Source of the DNA: Vibrio gigantis
Lineage (GTDB): Bacteria > Pseudomonadota > Gammaproteobacteria > Enterobacterales > Vibrionaceae
Direction: 5' to 3'
DNA length: 64,000 bases
Assembly (NCBI RefSeq): GCF_024347515.1
Contig: NZ_AP025492.1
Coordinates: 3,286,001 to 3,350,000, forward strand
How positions within the stretch are numbered: position 1 is the first letter of the stretch; the number at the start of each line of letters is the position of its first letter. A model generated the notes under the pieces. It had not been told where the DNA came from, searched no databases, and saw nothing but the letters and a program-made list of their open reading frames with translations. The position numbers and the translations under genes were made by a program. Below are positions 38,985 to 47,699 of the stretch, piece after piece.

Positions 38985-39014
38985 GTTTGAATAAAATTCC
39001 AAGGTTATTCAAAC
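38985..39014. repeat. perfect 10-base inverted repeat
   Basis: GTTTGAATAA (38985-38994) and TTATTCAAAC (39005-39014) with a 10-base spacer; no T-run follows. Confidence 0.6.
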
Positions 39015-39371
39015 CAACTAGAAACAACACCTATCAAATCAATCCCCCCTCGCTTTTCTTTAATCCATATCGAATATTAATCCAAGCTAACTAACCAAAA
39101 AACCTTGCTGTTTTCATGCCATTTTTCAGCCCATTCATTGGCGATTATTTTTGTGAACAGCACCAAACTTAAATACTGAAGTAAGGAATAAAATAACCGC
39201 AGCTAAAATAAATCCAACTTCATTTAGATTGGTAAATATAAAAATAACCTTAATTTAAAGTCAGCAACTTTTATCGTTGGTCACTTTATAATAGTCAATG
39301 TGTTTACAATCTATAAATCATTAGTCGCTAATTCACATCACTTTTATTTAAGATGATGTAAGGAGATAGCC

Positions 39372-40820
39372 ATGACAACTCAGACAATACCAAGCGAGAC
39401 AAAAAAGGGCGGCTTCTTTGCCAATTTTAAATTCCCTTCTGCTTATACCATTCTATTTATTCTAATTGCGTTCGTCGCGCTCCTTACCTGGATTGTTCCA
39501 GCAGGACAATACGACCGAGCAATGAATGAGGAGCTAGGTCGAGAAGTACCTGTAACAGGTACTTATCAAGCGGTAGAGGGTAACCCTCAAGGTGTAATTG
39601 ACGTACTACTAGCGCCTATTGACGGCTTCTACGACCACAATAGCTATGAAGCTGCGGCAATAGACGTTTCACTGTTCATCTTAATCATTGGTGGCTTCTT
39701 AGGACTCGTCACCAAGACGGGAGCGATTGATGCCGGTATCGAACGCGTCACCGCCCGCTTAGAAGGGCGAGAAGAGTTGATGATACCAATACTGATGGCA
39801 CTATTTGCCGCGGGCGGTACTGTCTACGGCATGGCAGAAGAATCACTGCCCTTCTACACCCTATTAGTACCTGTGATGATGGCTGCTCGTTTTGACCCTC
39901 TGGTGGCTGCCGCAACCGTACTGCTTGGCGCAGGCATAGGGGTGCTAGGCTCAACCATTAACCCGTTCGCAACGGTTATCGCTGCTAACGCCTCTGGTAT
40001 TCCATTTACCGACGGTATCGCGCTGCGTGTTGGTATGCTAATTATTGGCTGGGGTATCTGTGTCGCCTACGTCATGCGTTACGCAAGAATGGTGCAAGCC
40101 GATCCAAGCAAATCGATTGTGTATGACAAATACGAAGAGAACAAAGCGCACTTCCTTGGCAACGCAAGTGGCGAAAAACTTGAATTCACCGCAACTCGTA
40201 AGCTAATTCTGACTATTTTTGGTGGCTCATTCGCGGTAATGATTTACGGTGTTTCCGTTGCTGGATGGTGGATGGCAGAGATCTCTGCAATGTTCTTAGC
40301 TGCGACCATCATCGTTGGTATAGTGTCTCGCATGAGCGAAGAAGAGTTTACGTCAAGCTTCATTGATGGTGCTCGTGACCTACTGGGCGTGGCGCTTATT
40401 ATAGGCATCGCACGTGGCATTGTGGTGGTGATGGACCGCGGTATGATCACAGACACCATCCTCTTCTCTGCAGAGCAGATGGTCACCGGGTTGTCTTCGG
40501 TTATCTTTATTAACGTGATGTTCTTCTTAGAAATTCTATTGTCATTTTTAGTGCCATCAACGTCTGGTTTAGCGGTATTGACCATGCCAATCATGGCGCC
40601 ATTGGCCGACTTTGCTGGTGTAGGTCGTGACCTTGTTATCACTGCTTACCAATCAGCCTCTGGCTTGGTGAACTTAATCACACCGACCTCTGCGGTAGTA
40701 ATGGGTGGCTTGGCGATTGCTCGTGTCCCTTACGTACGCTGGGTTAAATGGGTTATGCCATTAATCGGTATCTTGATGGTGTTCTGCATCATTGTACTGA
40801 GTATTGGTGCGCTTATCTAA
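39372..40820 (+). CDS. YfcC-family transporter, probable arginine/ornithine exchanger
   Basis: A 482-residue inner-membrane protein with about 12 hydrophobic helices beginning near residue 25 (FPSAYTILFILIAFVALLTWIVPAGQYDR, split here by its PAGQYDR turn). The core TVYGMAEESLPFYTLLVP and INPFATVIAANASGIP are typical of YfcC/ArcD-like transporters. Placed directly before arcA-arcC-arcB, it most likely brings arginine in and ornithine out, as ArcD does elsewhere, but the substrate is inferred from context. A strong terminator separates it from arcA, so it has its own transcript. Confidence 0.8.
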   Translation: MTTQTIPSETKKGGFFANFKFPSAYTILFILIAFVALLTWIVPAGQYDRAMNEELGREVPVTGTYQAVEGNPQGVIDVLLAPIDGFYDHNSYEAAAIDVSLFILIIGGFLGLVTKTGAIDAGIERVTARLEGREELMIPILMALFAAGGTVYGMAEESLPFYTLLVPVMMAARFDPLVAAATVLLGAGIGVLGSTINPFATVIAANASGIPFTDGIALRVGMLIIGWGICVAYVMRYARMVQADPSKSIVYDKYEENKAHFLGNASGEKLEFTATRKLILTIFGGSFAVMIYGVSVAGWWMAEISAMFLAATIIVGIVSRMSEEEFTSSFIDGARDLLGVALIIGIARGIVVVMDRGMITDTILFSAEQMVTGLSSVIFINVMFFLEILLSFLVPSTSGLAVLTMPIMAPLADFAGVGRDLVITAYQSASGLVNLITPTSAVVMGGLAIARVPYVRWVKWVMPLIGILMVFCIIVLSIGALI

Positions 40821-40846
40821 AACCAGCACACCTCACTTTCTCACAC

Positions 40847-40872
40847 AAAGCCGCTTTCTTAGCGGCTTTTTT
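40847..40872 (+). terminator. terminator after the YfcC-type gene
   Basis: AAAGCCGCT pairs with AGCGGCTTT, loop TTCTT, six T. Confidence 0.9.
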
Positions 40873-41541
40873 GTCACTATCGACTCTAACAAGCTCCTTT
40901 CAGAAAAATGCCCTCACAAGCTGCCCACGCATCATTTAAAGCCTCTCTATCACCTAACCTAAGCAGTAAAACGCAAACGAGCTGAAGACACTTGCTAGAA
41001 AGCAAAATCAATATTTAACCATCCACGTCAAGGCTAATAAATAAACAAACATTCATCGCTACTATATTTAGATAAATACTTAGTCACTTATTAGAGTTAA
41101 TTATATTTAAAGAAATTAATTCAGTAATAACCTAGGAGTAATATTGGCTATTTTCATAGAAAATCAGATTAAAACACTCGATTATAAAGTGTGACCGCAA
41201 TAGCTTTATTCGAATTTAAATTGTTAAGGAATAATTAATTTCACATTCAAAATTAAATATATAAATACTAACACTGCATACTTCCACCTTAAGCTTAATC
41301 TTATCAATAAATTTATATTGCATATAAACCCCTGCAATCTCCGTTCTAGTAAGACGAGCAAAAAAAGCATGCATAATGTTCCCTAAGAGTTAACTATTTA
41401 GAAGGGATAAACAATAGTTAAAAGTGCATAAAGTTTGTTACAACCCTTAATTTTAAAGGGCTGCGGGATAAAAAACGATTTGTGATAGATCTCTAAGAAT
41501 ACCTGACTAGCAGGCGTAATATTAATTCCAGACAAGAGATA

Positions 41542-41556
41542 TGAATAAATAATTCA
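41542..41556. promoter_or_regulatory. ArgR-like palindrome upstream of arcA
   Basis: TGAATAAATAATTCA is a perfect dyad of ARG-box half sites TGAAT and ATTCA, but with a 5-base rather than the usual 4-base spacer. It is 72 bases upstream of the arcA start. Confidence 0.5.
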
Positions 41557-41628
41557 TTCTTCTCAACTGAAAATAAATAATTACTCTTAGCGATAAAAGT
41601 AATTCAAATATATAAGAGAGAGACGATC

Positions 41629-42852
41629 ATGAGTAAGTTCTATGTAGGTTCTGAAATAGGTCAATTACGCCGCGTTCTAGTTCACCGTCCAAGACGCGCA
41701 CTGACTCACCTAACACCATCTAACTGCCACGATTTGCTGTTTGATGACGTACTGGCCGTTGAGCGTGCAGGTAAAGAGCATGATGCATTTACTCAAACGC
41801 TACGTGATCAAGGTGTTGAAGTTCTTCTTCTTACTGACCTACTAGCAGACACGCTAGCCGTGCCAGAAGCGAAAGATTGGCTTCTGAATCATCAAGTTTC
41901 TGATTACCGCTTAGGTAAAACTTTTGCTAACGATGTGCGCTGCTACCTGGGCGACTTACCAAACCTAGAGCTAGCAAAAATCCTAACGGGCGGTCTGTCT
42001 TACGCAGAAATGCCAATGAAATCATCTTCAATGATGCAAGGTATGCACGCACCAACCGACTTCATTATCGAACCTCTACCAAACCACCTATTTACTCGTG
42101 ACACATCTTGCTGGGTATACGGTGGCGTATCCATCAACCCGATGGCGAAGCCTGCTCGTCAACGTGAAACCAACCACGTTCGCGCTATTTATCGCTGGCA
42201 TCCAACATTCGCTGGCCAAGATTTCATTAAATACTTCGGCGATGAAGAAAGCATCAGCTACGACAACTCAACGATTGAAGGTGGTGACGTTCTTGTTATC
42301 GGTCGTGGCACGGTTCTTATCGGTATGTCTGAGCGTACAACAGCACAAGGTGTTGAGCACTTAGCATCTAGCCTATTCAAACACGGTCAAGCGAAACAAG
42401 TTATCGCAATGCAACTACCAAAACACCGTTCTTGCATGCACTTAGATACCGTTATGACTCACATGAACGAAGATACGTTCTCTGTTTACCCTGAAGTGGT
42501 GAGTAAAGACGTGCAGTGCTGGAATCTAACTGGCGATGAGTCTGGCGCGGTGAAAGTGAAAGAAGAAGGCTACTTTGTAACGGCTATCGAAAAAGCACTG
42601 GGCGTAGACAAGCTAAACCTAATCACGACGGGTGGTGACAACTTCCATGCAGAACGTGAGCAGTGGAACGATGCAAACAATGTACTAACGGTTAAACCTG
42701 GCGTCGTAATTGGCTACGAAGGCAACACCTACACCAACGAAAAATACGACAAAGCAGGCATCACGGTTCTTCCGATTCCTGGAGACGAACTTGGCCGCGG
42801 TCGCGGTGGCGCACGCTGCATGAGCTGCCCAATTGAGCGTGATGGTATCTAA
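41629..42852 (+). CDS. arcA: arginine deiminase
   Basis: Hydrolyses arginine to citrulline and ammonia, first step of the energy-yielding ADI pathway. The 407-residue protein has the guanidino-modifying-enzyme motifs [37 protein letters not shown] (Glu/Asp), [18 protein letters not shown] (catalytic His), and the C-terminal nucleophile in [13 protein letters not shown] (Cys near 398). Length is normal for the family. Followed by arcC with 72 bases holding a hairpin. Confidence 0.97.
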   Translation: MSKFYVGSEIGQLRRVLVHRPRRALTHLTPSNCHDLLFDDVLAVERAGKEHDAFTQTLRDQGVEVLLLTDLLADTLAVPEAKDWLLNHQVSDYRLGKTFANDVRCYLGDLPNLELAKILTGGLSYAEMPMKSSSMMQGMHAPTDFIIEPLPNHLFTRDTSCWVYGGVSINPMAKPARQRETNHVRAIYRWHPTFAGQDFIKYFGDEESISYDNSTIEGGDVLVIGRGTVLIGMSERTTAQGVEHLASSLFKHGQAKQVIAMQLPKHRSCMHLDTVMTHMNEDTFSVYPEVVSKDVQCWNLTGDESGAVKVKEEGYFVTAIEKALGVDKLNLITTGGDNFHAEREQWNDANNVLTVKPGVVIGYEGNTYTNEKYDKAGITVLPIPGDELGRGRGGARCMSCPIERDGI

Positions 42853-42867
42853 TCACTAAGACGAAAC

Positions 42868-42905
42868 GGCCAAGTTGAACCATCTTAAATAATCTCAGCT
42901 TGGCC
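42868..42905 (+). repeat. intercistronic hairpin between arcA and arcC
   Basis: GGCCAAG (42868-42874) pairs with CTTGGCC (42899-42905), extended by TGA/TCA after one mismatch; 24-base loop, no true T-run. Confidence 0.65.
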
Positions 42906-42924
42906 AAAATGAGAGAACACAATT

Positions 42925-43836
42925 ATGACTAAGCAAACTGTTGTTGTTGCACTCGGCGGTAATGCCCTACTTCGTCGCGGTGAACCGTTAGAAGCCGATG
43001 TTCAACGCCGTAATATTGAAACGGCGGTGAAAACCATCTCTGAAATAGCAAAAGTGTACAACGTAGTGTTAGTACATGGTAATGGCCCACAGGTTGGCTT
43101 ACTTGCTCTACAAGGTTTGGAATACAAGAAAGTAAACCCATACCCGTTAGATGTGTTGGGCAGCGAAACTCAAGGCATGATCGGCTACATGTTGATGCAA
43201 GAGTTCAAGAACTACCTGCCTAACCGCAACATCTCGTGCATGTTGACCCAAATGACGGTTGATCCAAACGATCCTGCATTTGCCGATCCAACCAAACCGA
43301 TTGGCCCGATCTACGAAGAAGCTGAAGCGCGTGAATTGGCAGAGAAATTCCATTGGATCGTCAAACCCGACGGCCAACATTTCCGCCGTGTAGTACCAAG
43401 CCCAAGACCAACAGGCATTGTTGAACACGAAGCGATCACCCAGCTTATCGATGCAGGTCACCTAGTGATTTGTACTGGCGGTGGCGGCATCCCAGTGAAA
43501 AAAGAGAATGGCAAATTAGTTGGTGTGGAAGCGGTTATCGACAAAGACATGTCAGCGGCTTTCTTGGCGAAACAACTGGATGCAGATGCGCTACTTATTT
43601 TGACCGATGCTGACGCAGTGTACCTTGACTGGGGCAAACCGACTCAACACGCACTACGCAGTACTACACCAAGTGAACTCGCAAAATTCGAATTTGATGC
43701 CGGTTCAATGGGGCCAAAAATTGAAGCATCGTGCGAATTCATCCAACAAGGCGGCAAAGTCGTCGGTATCGGAGCGCTGGAAGATGGTTTGCAAATTCTG
43801 CAAGGCCAAGCGGGCACCAACATCACCAAAGATTAA
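42925..43836 (+). CDS. arcC: carbamate kinase
   Basis: Transfers phosphate from carbamoyl phosphate to ADP, yielding ATP, CO2 and ammonia: the energy step of arginine fermentation. The 303-residue amino-acid-kinase-fold protein has VVALGGNALLRRGEP, VHGNGPQVGLLALQ, VVPSPRPTGIVE (Arg/Pro substrate loop), ICTGGGGIPV and DKDMSAAFLAKQLDADALLILTDADAVY. Length is normal. Separated from the OTC gene by 141 bases with a perfect 11-base-pair hairpin. Confidence 0.96.
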   Translation: MTKQTVVVALGGNALLRRGEPLEADVQRRNIETAVKTISEIAKVYNVVLVHGNGPQVGLLALQGLEYKKVNPYPLDVLGSETQGMIGYMLMQEFKNYLPNRNISCMLTQMTVDPNDPAFADPTKPIGPIYEEAEARELAEKFHWIVKPDGQHFRRVVPSPRPTGIVEHEAITQLIDAGHLVICTGGGGIPVKKENGKLVGVEAVIDKDMSAAFLAKQLDADALLILTDADAVYLDWGKPTQHALRSTTPSELAKFEFDAGSMGPKIEASCEFIQQGGKVVGIGALEDGLQILQGQAGTNITKD

Positions 43837-43914
43837 TCCACTCGCGAGCACTTTAAACCTTGCGAGAAAACTGAATCACCGTTTGAACTGAAATTAATAC
43901 ACAAAAATTGAATC

Positions 43915-43954
43915 GCGCTTTCTTGAATTTTCTTTCCCTGTAACAAGAAAGCGC
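43915..43954 (+). repeat. intercistronic hairpin between arcC and the OTC gene
   Basis: Perfect 11-base-pair stem GCGCTTTCTTG (43915-43925) / CAAGAAAGCGC (43944-43954), 18-base loop, no T-run, 23 bases before the ATG. Confidence 0.7.
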
Positions 43955-43977
43955 CTAAATCTAAGAAGGAATACATC

Positions 43978-44988
43978 ATGGCTTTTAACCTACGCAATCG
44001 TAACTTCCTAAAACTACTAGATTTCACTCCACGCGAAATTCAACACTTGTTAGATCTTTCTATGGAGCTTAAAAAAGCGAAGTACAACGGTTACGAACAG
44101 CCAACACTGACTGGCAAAAACATTGCGCTTATCTTTGAGAAAACATCAACTCGTACTCGCTGCGCATTTGAAGTTGCCGCATTCGACCAAGGTGCTCGAG
44201 TTTCTTACTTAGGCCCATCTGGCTCTCAAATTGGCCACAAAGAATCAATGAAAGACACGGCTCGCGTTCTTGGCCGTATGTACGATGGCATCGAATACCG
44301 CGGCTTCGGTCAAGAAATCGTTGAAGAGCTAGGCGCTTACGCTGGCGTACCTGTATGGAATGGTCTGACTGACGAATTCCACCCAACACAAATTCTTGCT
44401 GACTTCCTAACTATGACGGAATACGGCCGTGGTAAACAACTGCATGAAATCAGTTTTGCTTACCTAGGTGATGCTCGCAACAACATGGGCAACTCTCTGA
44501 TGGTTGGCGCTGCGAAAATGGGCATGGACATTCGCCTTGTTGCTCCAAAACAATTCTGGCCACAAGAAGAGCTATTGGCTCAATGTCGTGAAATTGCTGA
44601 ACACACTGGCGGTAAAATCACGCTAACAGAAGATGTTCAAGAAGGCGTGCAAGGTTGTGACTTCCTATACACCGATGTTTGGGTATCCATGGGCGAAGCA
44701 AAAGAAGCGTGGGCTGAGCGTATTAACCTAATGATGCCTTACCAAGTGAACATGGAAATGATCAAGGCAACAGGCAACCCACATGTGAAATTCATGCACT
44801 GCCTACCAGCTTTCCACGGCGAAGATACTACGGTAGGCAAACAACTTGCTGCTGAATATCCACAACTAAAAGACGGCGTGGAAGTGACGGATGAAGTGGT
44901 CGAGTCTGAATACTCTATCGTGTTCGATGAAGCTGAAAACCGTATGCACACCATCAAAGCGGTAATGGTTGCAACACTAGGCAGTTAA
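43978..44988 (+). CDS. arcB: ornithine carbamoyltransferase
   Basis: Interconverts citrulline plus phosphate with ornithine plus carbamoyl phosphate. The 336-residue protein has the carbamoyl-phosphate motif [12 protein letters not shown] near residue 54, the [10 protein letters not shown] signature, and [11 protein letters not shown] with the ornithine-side Cys. Within the arc cluster it should act catabolically (ArcB). However, the same protein could serve biosynthesis (ArgF), since argC/B/E are elsewhere in this window and no other OTC gene is seen. Sequence alone does not settle the direction. It is followed by a terminator and then pyrBI. Confidence 0.93.
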   Translation: MAFNLRNRNFLKLLDFTPREIQHLLDLSMELKKAKYNGYEQPTLTGKNIALIFEKTSTRTRCAFEVAAFDQGARVSYLGPSGSQIGHKESMKDTARVLGRMYDGIEYRGFGQEIVEELGAYAGVPVWNGLTDEFHPTQILADFLTMTEYGRGKQLHEISFAYLGDARNNMGNSLMVGAAKMGMDIRLVAPKQFWPQEELLAQCREIAEHTGGKITLTEDVQEGVQGCDFLYTDVWVSMGEAKEAWAERINLMMPYQVNMEMIKATGNPHVKFMHCLPAFHGEDTTVGKQLAAEYPQLKDGVEVTDEVVESEYSIVFDEAENRMHTIKAVMVATLGS

Positions 44989-45070
44989 CAAACGAAACAG
45001 TTAATAAAACTTAGAAGCAATGCACTCTCTTATTTACAAAGAAGTCGATAAGTTGAGTGCAATAACAGGG

Positions 45071-45127
45071 AAATGCGGGTGGCGTACTTGGGATTTAGCC
45101 CTTGGATAAAGCCCGCATTTTTTTTCA
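45071..45127 (+). terminator. terminator after the OTC gene
   Basis: AAATGCGGG pairs with CCCGCATTT, followed by eight more T counting the run; inner GGG/CCC stem in the loop. Confidence 0.82.
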
Positions 45128-45214
45128 TTCATTTGAAAGAATTATAGCCGAAGAAAGTCGAAGTTTTTCAGCTTCAACAAAGGCTTAAAAAGAAGTAAAA
45201 ACACAGACCAACCT

Positions 45215-45229
45215 GGCATAAATATCCAT
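45215..45229. promoter_or_regulatory. ARG-like motif upstream of pyrB
   Basis: GGCATAAATATCCAT differs by one base from GGAATAAATATCCAT at 46949-46963 upstream of argR. The core matches the ARG-box half sites at 7 of 10 positions. Confidence 0.45.
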
Positions 45230-45311
45230 AAAATGAATACTTTACAGAAACTATTGCGTGCTGTTTTTATCTGAGTATAATCCTCCGAAATTTGTCTTAA
45301 GAGAGCAAAAA

Positions 45312-45419
45312 ATGAACCGCAACTCTGTCGCACATAATTGTCAAACTACACGCCAAAGAGTGGCGGTGGTGTCATTTTTATTTTGCTCTATTGATCGTTT
45401 CGAAGCCTCCTATTTTTAG
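45312..45419 (+). CDS. pyrL: pyrBI leader peptide (PyrL-like)
   Basis: A 35-codon frame starting [15 protein letters not shown] with an AAGAGAG ribosome site, ending in a TAG inside the attenuator loop. A T-rich stretch (45373-45384) lies within it, where RNA polymerase would pause when UTP is low so that the ribosome can follow and prevent the terminator, as in E. coli pyrL (known). The sequence itself is not similar to E. coli PyrL; the call rests on architecture. Confidence 0.8.
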   Translation: MNRNSVAHNCQTTRQRVAVVSFLFCSIDRFEASYF

Positions 45420-45432
45420 GGGGCTTTTTTTT
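45402..45432 (+). terminator. pyrBI attenuator
   Basis: AAGCCTCC pairs with GGGGGCTT (one T-G wobble) around an 8-base loop, then eight T. It lies 42 bases before the pyrB ATG and overlaps the leader peptide stop. Confidence 0.88.
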
Positions 45433-45474
45433 GTCCGCAATTTGACTGTATGCATAGAAAAAGGAAGACCCGTT

Positions 45475-46404
45475 ATGGCGCATTCGTTATTTAACAAGCA
45501 CATCATCTCCATACCTGAGCTCACTCGTAATGAACTAGAGCTTATCGTCGACACAGCAGCAAGACTCAAGGCCGAGCCAAACCCAGAGCTGCTAAAAAAT
45601 AAAGTCGTTGCGAGCTGCTTCTTTGAGCCTTCAACTCGAACTCGCCTTTCATTTGAAACCGCAGTTCAACGCCTTGGCGGCACGGTTATCGGCTTTGATA
45701 ATGGCGGTAACACATCGCTGGCTAAAAAAGGCGAAACGCTTGCCGATTCAGTGCAGGTTATTTCATCTTACGTCGATGCCTTTGTGATGCGTCACCCACA
45801 AGAAGGCGCGGCACGTTTAGCCTCTGAATTTTCTAACGGTGTTCCGGTGGTGAATGGTGGCGACGGTGCCAACCAACACCCAACTCAAACCTTGCTGGAT
45901 CTGTTCTCGATTTACGAAACGCAGGGCACGCTTGATAACCTCAATGTGGCATTCGTCGGCGACCTAAAATATGGCCGTACTGTGCACTCACTGACGCAAG
46001 CGCTATCAAAATTCAATAACGTGCGTTTCTTCTTTATCGCACCAGAAGTGTTAGAGATGCCAGATTACATCTGTGAAGAATTAGAAGAGATGGGTATCCA
46101 ATACAGCACTCACAGCAGCATTGAAGAAGTCGTGCCAGAACTGGATGTTCTGTACATGACTCGTGTACAGAAAGAGCGCTTTGATGCATCGGAATACGCG
46201 CACATGAAATCGGCTTACATCCTCACCGCCGATACATTGAAAGACGCTCGTCAAAACATGAAGGTCCTTCACCCGCTGCCACGCGTCGATGAAATCACCA
46301 CCGATGTCGATAAAACTCCGCACGCTTACTACTTCGAACAAGCTGAAAACGGTGTATACGCTCGCGAAGCCCTATTGGCCCTAGTTCTTAACGACACTTT
46401 ATAA
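45475..46404 (+). CDS. pyrB: aspartate carbamoyltransferase, catalytic subunit
   Basis: First committed step of pyrimidine synthesis, carbamoyl phosphate plus aspartate. The ATG at 45475 ([18 protein letters not shown]) has AAGGAAG upstream and gives 309 residues, like E. coli PyrB (311); a frame to 45391 would run through the attenuator. Seen: [15 protein letters not shown] (carbamoyl-phosphate loop), [10 protein letters not shown], and HPLPRVDEI. Followed by pyrI after 15 bases. It competes with OTC just upstream for the same carbamoyl phosphate. Confidence 0.97.
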   Translation: MAHSLFNKHIISIPELTRNELELIVDTAARLKAEPNPELLKNKVVASCFFEPSTRTRLSFETAVQRLGGTVIGFDNGGNTSLAKKGETLADSVQVISSYVDAFVMRHPQEGAARLASEFSNGVPVVNGGDGANQHPTQTLLDLFSIYETQGTLDNLNVAFVGDLKYGRTVHSLTQALSKFNNVRFFFIAPEVLEMPDYICEELEEMGIQYSTHSSIEEVVPELDVLYMTRVQKERFDASEYAHMKSAYILTADTLKDARQNMKVLHPLPRVDEITTDVDKTPHAYYFEQAENGVYAREALLALVLNDTL

Positions 46405-46419
46405 GCAGGAGAAACAGTC

Positions 46420-46884
46420 ATGGTTAAACAAACTCAGCTACAAGTAGAAGCGATCCGTAACGGCAGCGTGATTGACCACATCCCTGCGCACCTTGGTATC
46501 AAAATCCTTAAACTGTTTAAGCTGCACAAAACAGAGCAGCGCATCACTATGGGTTTAAACCTGCCATCATCGGCACTTGGCCATAAAGACCTAATCAAAA
46601 TTGAAAACATCTTCCTGACCAAGGAACAAGCCAACCAATTGGCTCTTTATGCTCCGCAGGCAACGGTCAATCAGATTGAAGAATATAAAGTGGTTAACAA
46701 GCTAACCCTTGTACTGCCAGAGCAAATCCACAGTGTGTTCTCTTGCCCAAATAGCAACTGTATTTCACACGGTGAACCTGTCGAAAGTCACTTTAAAGTG
46801 CAGTTAAAACAGGAAAAAGTGCAGCTAAAATGTCACTACTGTGAAAAAGTATTCTCTCGCGAGATCATGAATGAAATTCGCTAA
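46420..46884 (+). CDS. pyrI: aspartate carbamoyltransferase, regulatory subunit
   Basis: Binds CTP and ATP to tune PyrB in the dodecameric holoenzyme. The 154-residue protein has an N-terminal allosteric domain ([25 protein letters not shown]) and a C-terminal zinc domain with four cysteines: CPNSNC and CHYC. Length matches E. coli PyrI (153). Cotranscribed with pyrB. Confidence 0.97.
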   Translation: MVKQTQLQVEAIRNGSVIDHIPAHLGIKILKLFKLHKTEQRITMGLNLPSSALGHKDLIKIENIFLTKEQANQLALYAPQATVNQIEEYKVVNKLTLVLPEQIHSVFSCPNSNCISHGEPVESHFKVQLKQEKVQLKCHYCEKVFSREIMNEIR

Positions 46885-47210
46885 CCCTTAGCGGTATTAC
46901 CTTCGCAACAAAAGCCACTTAACTAATATGGATATTTATTCCCAAGTCGGAATAAATATCCATTAACCAAAGAATAAAACCCCAAAATAAAAGCAATAAA
47001 CCAGAATATTATTTGGTGATCGCCCTCAAAAAGATAACTATCCTTTAGTGGTAGACTCAATGCATAGATGATCATACATCTCGCATACCCTCCCTTCTTT
47101 ACTTCGGGATTCATCGGTAAGCCCTATTAATAATCGTACTCTACGGCTTTGGGAGTGCGTTCGGCGCTATGGACAAGCGATATCCACACGTTGACCTTAA
47201 GGAGTTGTTC
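46885..47210 (+). other. pyrI-argR intergenic region
   Basis: No supported gene. Holds a perfect 15-base inverted repeat at 46928-46963 that can be read as two ARG-like boxes 20 bases apart, and an AT-rich stretch up to about 47060 suited to a promoter. An in-frame ATG at 47169 belongs to a longer argR frame without a good ribosome site. Confidence 0.5.
46928..46963. promoter_or_regulatory. perfect inverted repeat / paired ARG-like boxes upstream of argR
   Basis: ATGGATATTTATTCC (46928-46942) and GGAATAAATATCCAT (46949-46963) are exact reverse complements with a six-base spacer. Each arm resembles an ARG box core; their centres are 20 bases apart, the spacing of the autoregulatory boxes at E. 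coli argR (recalled). No T-run, so not an ordinary terminator. Confidence 0.55.
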
Positions 47211-47699
47211 ATGAACGAAATCACTGAGCACGGTTGCTTGTATTCAGCTGAAGATAAAACACTGACTGCGGCGTGCAAACGCTTACTACAACAACAAAGC
47301 TTCTCGACCCAAAACCAACTGCGCGAGAAACTGGTCGAGATAGGTTATACCGGCATTAGCCAATCAACCGTATCTCGTATTTTGTCACAGCTTGGCGTAG
47401 TAAAAATCCAGAACGCCTGTGGTAAAAAGGTGTACTGCATCACGGTTGAAAGTGCACCTGTTCGTGTCGATGCGTCCATCTCATCGCAAATCGAATTAAT
47501 CACTCATAACCAAGCGATGGTGATAGTAAAAACCCACCCTGGTTGTGCACAGTTGGTCGCAAGATTGGTTGATATCGACCCACATACCGAGATTATCGGC
47601 ACTGTTGGTGGCAACGACACCGTGTTAATTATTCCAAAAGACACGACCAACATAGATGCTTGCGAACAAGTGGTAAAAGCACGCTTGGGTGTTGCCTAA
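47211..47699 (+). CDS. argR: ArgR-family arginine-responsive regulator beside the arc/pyr genes
   Basis: Hexameric repressor/activator family controlling arginine metabolism. The ATG at 47211 has AAGGAG six bases upstream and gives 162 residues; a start at 47169 has no good site. N-terminal winged HTH with SQSTVSRILSQLG (E. coli NQSKVSRMLTKFG), C-terminal hexamerisation domain with THPGCAQLVARLVD and GTVGGNDTVLI. In E. coli ArgR the last motif is GTIAGDDT, where Asp128 contacts arginine; here it is Asn135. Vibrios normally have a second, more canonical ArgR near mdh (recalled), so this copy probably specialises in the arginine deiminase and pyrimidine genes. Confidence 0.88.
   Translation: MNEITEHGCLYSAEDKTLTAACKRLLQQQSFSTQNQLREKLVEIGYTGISQSTVSRILSQLGVVKIQNACGKKVYCITVESAPVRVDASISSQIELITHNQAMVIVKTHPGCAQLVARLVDIDPHTEIIGTVGGNDTVLIIPKDTTNIDACEQVVKARLGVA

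Larger units (their letters stand above)
38863..39371 (+). other. dcuA-yfcC intergenic region
   Basis: About 460 AT-rich bases after the dcuA terminator, no gene. It has two perfect dyads, 38928-38951 (containing an FNR-like TTGAT-N4-GTCAA) and 38985-39014, and a short ACATCA/TGATGT dyad directly before the yfcC ribosome site AAGGAG at 39360-39365. The region is long enough for several promoters. Confidence 0.5.
40821..41628 (+). other. long arcA upstream region
   Basis: After the terminator about 755 bases are very AT-rich and hold no credible ORF. I see an ArgR-like palindrome at 41542-41556, a dyad ACACT/AGTGT at about 41174-41192, and CRP-like TGTGA half sites without partners. The length is unusual against the compact neighbourhood and could hold several promoters or an unseen small RNA. 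Confidence 0.5.
44989..45311 (+). other. OTC-pyrB intergenic region and pyrB promoter area
   Basis: Contains the OTC terminator (45071-45127), then an AT-rich stretch with the ARG-like motif GGCATAAATATCCAT at 45215-45229 and a TGAAT half site at 45234, then the pyrB leader peptide start. No further gene is supported. Confidence 0.5.

Noticed and set aside
41280..41330. Possible FNR site in the arcA leader (TTAATCTTATCAA)
   Set aside because: Half-site spacing is three rather than four and one half is mismatched.
45391..45474. Upstream extension of the pyrB frame by 28 codons
   Set aside because: It would translate the attenuator; PyrB of other species starts at the MAHSLFNKH position.
46923..47114. 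63-codon minus-strand frame in the pyrI-argR gap with a hydrophobic stretch
   Set aside because: It includes the perfect inverted repeat, has no good ribosome site, and its hydrophobicity follows from AT-rich DNA.
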